A DNA stretch of 64,000 bases from Aralia elata. Taxonomy: Eukaryota; Streptophyta; Magnoliopsida; Apiales; Araliaceae. Positions 57,592 to 64,000 of this stretch are shown in pieces. The first letter of the stretch is position 1. Each line of letters starts with the position of its first letter. The notes beneath the pieces are model-generated. The model ran no database searches, was not told the DNA's origin, and worked only from the letters and a program-made list of their open reading frames with translations. The stretch lies in the NCBI GenBank assembly GCA_034770075.1, contig CM068377.1:50818271-50882270 (forward strand), read 5' to 3'. The position numbers were made by a program, and so were the translations under genes.

Positions 57592-57995
57592 TTGTTGCTA
57601 TTCTGATTATTGTATTTATTAAAAATAAATAAATTAACATTCATTTATTAATAAACTATACTTTAAAACTCATTATTTTATTTTTTTTCTTATTCAAATT
57701 ATAGTTGTAATTTAGAGCATTTATTGTGAACGTTAAATTTAAGATTTCGAAAATGTAGAAAATTTATTTGAATTGTAATTTAGAGTATTGATTATTGTAT
57801 TTATTAAAAATAAATAAATTTATATTCATTCATTCATGAACTATACTTTAATTTTATTTTATTTTTATTTTAATTATATAGTTATAATTAGAGTATTTAT
57901 TTTAAAATTAAAATTTATAATTATAATAATAATAAAAATTTATTTGATTTATAATTTAGAGTTTTGATTATTGTAGTTATTAAAAATAAATAAAT
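57592..57995. repeat. Tandem duplication, about 185 bp x 2.2
   Basis: The phrase tgattattgtatttattaaa, then aataaataaatt, recurs at about 57606, 57790 and 57965 with matching AT-rich sequence in between. Confidence 0.75.
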
Positions 57996-58009
57996 TAACA
58001 TCCACCCAA

Positions 58010-58249
58010 ATCCCTAAATCCCAAATTCCCAATTCCGCCTGTACACAGTCACAGTTCTCTTCGCAAATCGCGACTTTCCCCCACTTCGCCCTCCACCTCC
58101 GGCCTCTCTGCGATTCCGCTTCCGGCCCCCCACCCCTCTGTGTCTGTGGCTCTGCCTCTCAAATTTCATCTCTCACGAGTCACGACTTACGGTCTATGAA
58201 GTCTGAACAGTGAACACCTCGAGTCCTCTACTTCCAATCTTCCAAGCAG
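58010..58249 (+). promoter_or_regulatory. Leader exon and promoter area of TNP2 gene
   Basis: A C-rich block with CpG, unlike the AT-rich surroundings, ends with a donor AAGCAG/GTAATT at 58249/58250. It fits an untranslated first exon spliced to 59905. No clear TATA is seen; the sequence looks like a plant gene 5' UTR. Confidence 0.45.
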
Positions 58250-59904
58250 GTAATTCACAAATTGTTTGATGTGTTCTTTTCTGAATTTTGAATATCAAGA
58301 CTATTAATGAATTGTTATGGCTCCTTACTTCCGTCTACGACTGTAACGAGTGTGTGTTTGTTAAGTGACTGGGTTCCCTTGCTTAGACAGTTCGATATAT
58401 GCACTATTGGTTGACCTGTACATAAGTCCATTTAAGGGTTAGTAATTGATAAGTGTATTCTGTCAGTTTGTATATCGCAAAAAGGAGCTTTGCAAATGTA
58501 ATGTTGATACACTAATTTTGAATTTAAGCAGATCACATTTATAGAGAAAGATACCTCAAAATATGTGAATCTGCTGTTTTTTAATGGTGATATTATCTAT
58601 AAAGGTAGATTAAATTGAGGTTGAATGTGTTTTAAAAAGAAGTATTAAATGTTGTTTTCCTTTGTTCTGTAATAGGCATTTTTATAAGTAGTGTTTTTTT
58701 TTGTTTTTTTTTATGTATTTAGTTAGGCTGTTGATCCCTATTACTTTCCCTTTCTTCAAGCATAAGTGTGACAAGTATAGTTGTGTTCTTAACTTTATCA
58801 TGCCAATCTTATTATTAGTGATGATGAAATCACAATCTAATATATGTGATATAACTGTGACTTATCACAAAATTAGTTGATACATATTTACAAGTATCAT
58901 TTTGAATTATGTAGCATATGATTCATTTACATTGATGAATTAGGGTTGTTATTTTAAATCAGTTGATGGGCATGTCATTTTTCAATTTACATCATATTCA
59001 CTTTGTGTTGCCTTCCATGTTGTACTCCATTTTCTAAACTATATGCCTTCAGTGTCAGCTAATTGCCTAAATGTATTGATTTTTTGTTGTTGTTTTAAAG
59101 TGTCTGGGGTATTTATGCTAACTTTTCCTTTTTGCCAGTTGCTATATTAAATAATAGTGTCATTATGCTCTGTTTTGCTACCCTTGCTTAGTGTATTAAT
59201 GTGAGATATGAGATTTCCATTATAATTTCAAAATTGGAAATTTTGAATTAATAGCTGTAATTCATTAGTCCAGTAAATCATTCTTTATATTCCTGGTAAA
59301 ATGTGTTCAGGGTTAGCAATTAAATGTTCCTCAATTTTGCTTAGATCTGTGCTTTGAAGATAGTAAAAACATGCCAGATCTGTGCTTTGTAGCACTAATG
59401 GCCCTTAAATTGTACACTTTGTTCTCTTTGAAATGTCCTGTGACGTGAAATTAGGAAACTCTTCTTGTTGATATTTTTGTGCATATTAGTCTTGCCTGAT
59501 TCATGTTATTGTGCTTGGTTAGATTCAATGAGTTTCTGTTTATTACCAATGATTATAAGAAAATGTATGTTATTTAAATGGTTCGTACACCAGGCCCTTT
59601 TTTTTAATGGCGTAATGGATTTTTTGCCTTCAAATTAACGTAAAAAATGGTTCATACACCATACCCTATTTAAATGGTTTGTACACCAGGCCCGAATTTT
59701 CTTTGTTTTTTTCCATTTTTTTTTGGTGTGTTGGGTGCGTGGGGGGTGGGTGGGGGTTTGAGTGGTGGGAGTAGGGGATGCTGTTTGAGCTGCTAACTGG
59801 CCGTGGACTATACTGGGGTAGTATCGCTGCCATTTCTAAGGTTTAATACTGAATATGGATTATGTGGTCGAGCTGATGTAATTGAGGTTATGATTAAATT
59901 TCAG
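58250..59904 (+). other. 5' UTR intron of TNP2 gene
   Basis: Donor GTAATT at 58250 and acceptor TTTCAG at 59904 bound 1655 bp without coding frames. It includes three copies of a phrase close to atggttcgtacaccaggccc near 59578-59696 and a G-rich block at 59730-59780. Confidence 0.5.
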
Positions 59905-59919
59905 GTTTAACACATTTTC

Positions 59920-62900
59920 ATGGATAAGAGCTGGACTCATCATGAACGTATATCTGCGACTTATCGCAATGGGGTCAAAACATTCATTGATCATGTACGT
60001 GCAACAATGGGCCCAACCGTTGACATTAGATGTCATTGTATTAAGTGTATGAACTTGTACACTATAACCCAAGAAGAGGTGTCTACACATTTGTGCATCA
60101 ATGGAATAATGCCTACTTATGATAAGTGGATTTACCACGGCGAACCCATTCCACATAAAAGTAATGAACATGGTGAGTATATTAACTCTCAAAATGAGGA
60201 GTTTATGGACTATGATTCAGATGGTGATGAGGATGAATTTGAAACATTAATGGAGGATATTAACCGAGGAAACTATACTGTTAATGGGAATGAAGAAGAT
60301 ACCTTCCAAGATCGAAACCATACCAGATTTGAAAAAATGGTTTATATGTTAAACAAGGAGTTATATCCGGGATGCAAAAAGTACTCAATTTTGTCATTTG
60401 TTATTAAATTGCTACATTTGAAGGTTTTCAACCATTGGACAAATAAGTCAATAGACATGCTGCTTGAGTTGATGAAAGATGTTCTTCCTAATGCTGTGAA
60501 TTTGCCAAAGTCATACTACGAGGCAAAGACAATGCTACGTGAAATTGGCCTTGGATACCTGCAAATTCACGCATGCAAGTAAGTTCCATCACACATCAAA
60601 AATTCCTTAGCACATGCTTATATATATGATTACTAATTCCTTCTCCCTTTTGTTGAAGGTATGATTGTTCACTTTTTTGGAAAGAAAGTAAGGATTTAGA
60701 AGAGTGCCCAGTATGCGGGGAATCAAGATGGAAACTTAATGATGGAAAGGGGAAGAAAATCCCACACAAGATTTTAAGATACTTTCCTATAAAACCGCGG
60801 TTGCAAAGACTTTTTATGTCAAAAAAACTTTCGAAAGACATGCGGTGGCATAAGGAAAAACTTGTTTCAGTTGAAGGTGAATTGAGGCATCCAGCAGATT
60901 CTATATCGTGGAAGGAGTTTGATAGAAAGTACGAATGGTTTTCCAACGATCCAAGAAACATTCGTCTCAGCCTAGCCACGGACGGTTTCAATCCATTTGG
61001 AAATATGAGTTGTTCATACAGCATGTGGCCGGTAGTACTCACTCCTTATAATTTGCCCCTATGGATGTGCATGAAGGAGCCCTTTTTCATAATGTCACTG
61101 TTAATTCTTGGACCAAAAGCACCAGGTAATGAAATCGATGTTTATTTACGTCCTTTAATAGATGATCTTGTTGATTTGTGGGAACAAGGAATTCAAACAT
61201 ATGTCTCTTATACGGGGTGCAATTTCAACATGCATGCTTCTGTTTTATGGACCATTAACGATTTTCCTGCACTTGCAAATCTGTCTGGATGGAGTACCAA
61301 AGGGTACATGGCTTGTCCGACCTGTAATGTTGATACACGATCAACTAGGTTGAGAAGTAAAATCTCTTACGGGGGGCATCGTGCATTTCTCGGTCCTAAT
61401 CATAGGTATTACTAATATTCATCTTATTTTCATTTCATCCTCATATGTTTTGTATCATTTACGTCGTATACTTTTAATTGCCCTTGTAGGTGGAGAAAGA
61501 GTTTAGAGTATGATGGCAAGGAGGAACTCCGTAGACCACCTAAAATCCTAAGTGGATTAGAAATTTTACATCAATTAGAATCAATAGCATTTGGAGATTT
61601 TGGCAAGCATCCGGATAATGTAAGCAAGAATAGAGAAACAAAGCGAAAAAGGACAGCAACTCCGTCCAACTCTAATTGGACAAAGAAAAGTATTTTTTTT
61701 AAGCTACCATACTGGAAATATTTAAAGGTGAGGCATAAGCTTGATGTAATGCACATTGAGAAGAATATTTGTGACAACATACTTGGGACATTACTAAAGA
61801 TTGAAGGTAAAAATAAGGATACGTACAAGGCTCGACAAGATTTACAGGATTTGAATATACGTAAAGAGCTGCATTTGAGACCACGGGGAGATAAGTTTGA
61901 CAAACCACAACCAGCCTTTTCTTTTTCCAAGAAAGAGAGAGAGAAATTCTTGTCCTTCATACGGTCTATCAAATTCCCTGATGGATATGCATCAAATATT
62001 GCTAGATGTGTCAATACAAGTGACAGTAGTATGTCGGGATACAAGACGCATGATTGCCATGTTCTTTTACAACGATTAATCCCTGCTGGAGTTCGAGGGA
62101 ATCTTAATGACGACGTGGCAACAACATTAACTGAGTTGGGTGCATTCTTCAAGAATTTATGCTCTAGGACAGTCAAAGTGGATGACTTGAGAAAAATGGA
62201 GAAGGATGTTGTAATTATCTTATGTAAGATTGAGAGGATTTATCCACCGGCCTTCATAGATATTTGTGTTCACTTGGCTGTTCATCTACCACAAGAAACA
62301 ATGTTTACAGGCCCTGTATGCTATTCGTGGATGTATCCAATTGAAAGGTACATAATTAAATCTTTCTGGTTATCTATGCACTCTGTAGTTGTTTCATACT
62401 AAAATGCGTATTTTTTTGGTACATAAGGTATCTATGCACTTTGAAAAAGTACGTAAGGAACAAAGCACACCCAGAAGGATCAATTGCTGAAGGGTATGTC
62501 GCAGATGAATGCTTGACATTTTGTTCCTTGTACTTACCACGAAGTGAGAGCAAGTTCAATAAAAAGGAACGTAATCCTGATGGAAAAGTTAGAAAAGATG
62601 CTCTTTCTGTGTTTTCTCAAAATGTTCATCCATTAGGTGGTTTTATTTTCGATTATGCTGATTCGGTTGAGATTCAGATGGTTCATTGGTATGTCTTGAA
62701 TAATTGTGAAGAGGTGCAACCTTATCTCGAGTAAGTTGAATATTATATCATTATATTATTCAAATGATTAATGCTTCCTACTAAGTTTATGTACTAATAC
62801 TATTCTGGTAGGGAATGTGAGGAGGAATTGAAACGAGATTACCAAATCAACATCGAATTGGAAAAAAGATTTCCTCAATGGTTTAAAGAGAAGGTAAAAT

Positions 62901-63806
62901 TTGTTTTTCTTTGCCCTTTTGAATCTGTTTGTTGCTATTTGAAATACAATGATTAATTTTATTGTTTTTCCCTGTAATAGATTCATCATATTTGGAATAC
63001 CACATCAAATGTCATTAGTGATCAACTATTTGCATTAGCATGTGGTCCAAATTTACGAGTATGGAAATATAAAGGATGCATTGTCAATGGAGTGAGGTTT
63101 CTTGTCAAAGATCGTGACAACCGTAGGCAAAGCCAAAATAGTGGAATAACATGTGAAGGAGAACACGATGGGAAAAGTATTGACTTTTATGGCTTACTAA
63201 ATGGTATTATAAAAATAGAGTATGGAAAAGGTTATAATGTGTTCATATTTTCTTGTGAGTGGTTTGATTTAGCTAATCGGCGATTGGGTATTAGGAAGGA
63301 TACAAACTTTACAAGTGTAAATGTAAGTGGCACATGGTATAAAAACGATCCATACATATTAGCTTCTCAAGCAAAACAGGTTTTTTTTGGATGATTTGAA
63401 ATTAGGAGGCAACTGGAAAATTGTCCAAAGGTTTAACCACCGACATGTATTTGATGTTCCGGAGGATGAAATGGACGACATTGAAAATTATACCACTGAC
63501 GATGTTGTTAACCTTGATGATGACTCACCCGATATCGACATTGTTGTTGAGGATCGGGAAATAGGGCCAATGGATAGAGTTGACATTGACCCAGAAATAA
63601 TAAATAGCAGTGTCTTAATACAAAGAAAGCACAAAAATAACATTGAACAAAATATTTTATTGGATGAAGACATTAATGATGATGTCGACGAGGATGATTT
63701 CGAGGAGGAGGAATTCGATGAGGAGGGGTATAGCGAGGATGATACAACTGCGGATTATCGTAGCCAGGAAGCACGAAGTATGGACGAGGAAGATAGTGAG
63801 AACTAG
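59920..63806 (+). pseudogene. TNP2-type CACTA transposase, one frameshift
   Basis: Exons join cleanly at GT-AG sites: 59905-60578, 60659-61405, 61490-62347, 62428-62730, 62812-62893 and 62981-63806. The start is MDKSWTHHERIS. The product is about 1160 residues. The order is a Transpos_assoc domain at about 5-80 (HCIKCMN); the Transposase_21/TNP2 core, with LATDGFNPFGNMSCSYSMWP and NDFPALANLSGW; then DVMHIEKNICDN and GYKTHDCHV; DUF4218 (FTGPVCYSWMYPIERYLCTL); DUF4216 (DFYGLLNGIIKIEYGKGY); and an acidic tail. This enzyme would cut and join the element ends. In exon 6 an eight-T run at 63381-63388 puts the frame out of phase: frame 1 stops at 63394 and the rest is read in the next frame. It is either a real loss or a sequence error. 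Confidence 0.85.
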
Positions 63807-64000
63807 CATCAAATAAGGTATGACTTTTGTCTTATCAAACTTTAAACATTTGAATGAACTAGCATCAAGAGATGTATATGAGTAAGGTTTCAAATTACTA
63901 CATATGCAGTATGTTTGAGTCAATCATTTGGTTCATCAAAATGACATATATTTCTTTAGTTTCCTTTTTAAAATTCCAACACTAGTAGAATTCTACAAGT
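63807..64000 (+). other. 3' flank of TNP2 gene
   Basis: A likely 3' UTR, possibly with an intron donor (aag/gtatga at 63817). There is no further gene before the window ends. Confidence 0.4.

Larger units (their letters stand above)
50790..64000. mobile_element. CACTA (En/Spm-like) DNA transposon, right end outside window
   Basis: The left terminus is CACTACAAAAAAATGGGC at 50790, preceded by gat as the possible 3-bp target copy. About 600 bp of subterminal repeats, a TnpA-like gene on the minus strand and a TNP2 transposase gene on the plus strand follow. At least 13.2 kb lies in the window. It inserted into the leader of the second Athila element. Confidence 0.9.

Noticed and set aside
63985..64000. 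CACTAGTAG near the window end as another CACTA terminus
   Set aside because: Too little sequence follows and it does not match the terminus of the element at 50790.

Overview
This window is intergenic DNA from a plant nuclear genome, most likely a eudicot with many retrotransposons. The evidence is a set of nested LTR retrotransposons (Ty3 Tat, Athila and chromovirus types, and Ty1/copia), a large CACTA DNA transposon with introns, a Stowaway-type MITE, GT-AG introns and plant-only domains (plant mobile domain, TNP2, Athila ORF2). I found no rRNA, tRNA, CRISPR array or intact ordinary host gene. The only host-like coding piece is a short kelch-repeat fragment carried by the CACTA element. || Layout. 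1-6372: 3' part and 3' LTR of a Tat-like Ty3 element. It carries two antisense genes: an intact three-exon plant-mobile-domain gene and, at the window edge, a DUF7745-like gene. A higher-order minisatellite lies between their promoter and the LTR. 6525-6995: 3' end of a decayed chromovirus (minus). 7035-14446: complete but decayed copia element with two 1774-bp LTRs. 14782-29184: chromovirus-type solo LTR split by a full Athila-like element (15041-27005, target duplication gaaat). That Athila element is itself hit inside its integrase by a 290-bp internally deleted chromovirus. 29855-40252: truncated Athila-like element (minus), with a solo Athila-type LTR in its RT (30395-32211, TSD catac) and a chromovirus-type solo LTR in its own LTR (36184-39920, TSD atcgt). 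40253-43217: piece of a copia element (minus). 43218-50789: second Athila-like element (minus), its ORF2 split by a chromovirus-type solo LTR (46444-49729, TSD tggtc) and its 5' part cut off by the CACTA element. 50790 to beyond 64000: CACTA element with subterminal repeats, a minus-strand TnpA-like gene, a captured kelch fragment and a plus-strand TNP2 transposase gene with a frameshift. || How the parts work together. The retrotransposon genes would supply gag, protease, RT/RNase H and integrase, but nearly all are broken by stops and frameshifts. The exceptions are the antisense mobile-domain genes at the left edge, which are open throughout, and the Athila gag. The CACTA transposase is intact except for one frameshift in a T run. 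|| Most interesting signal. Several unrelated Ty3 LTRs each carry a family-specific array of short GC-rich palindromes just upstream of the LTR TATA box. In two families (Tat-like and Athila-like) the same palindromes, again next to a TATA box, recur inside the element upstream of the extra gene (antisense mobile-domain gene, ORF2). This looks like a promoter module copied from the LTR to drive a second transcript. The two Athila elements also share four polypurine tracts at matching positions around ORF2.
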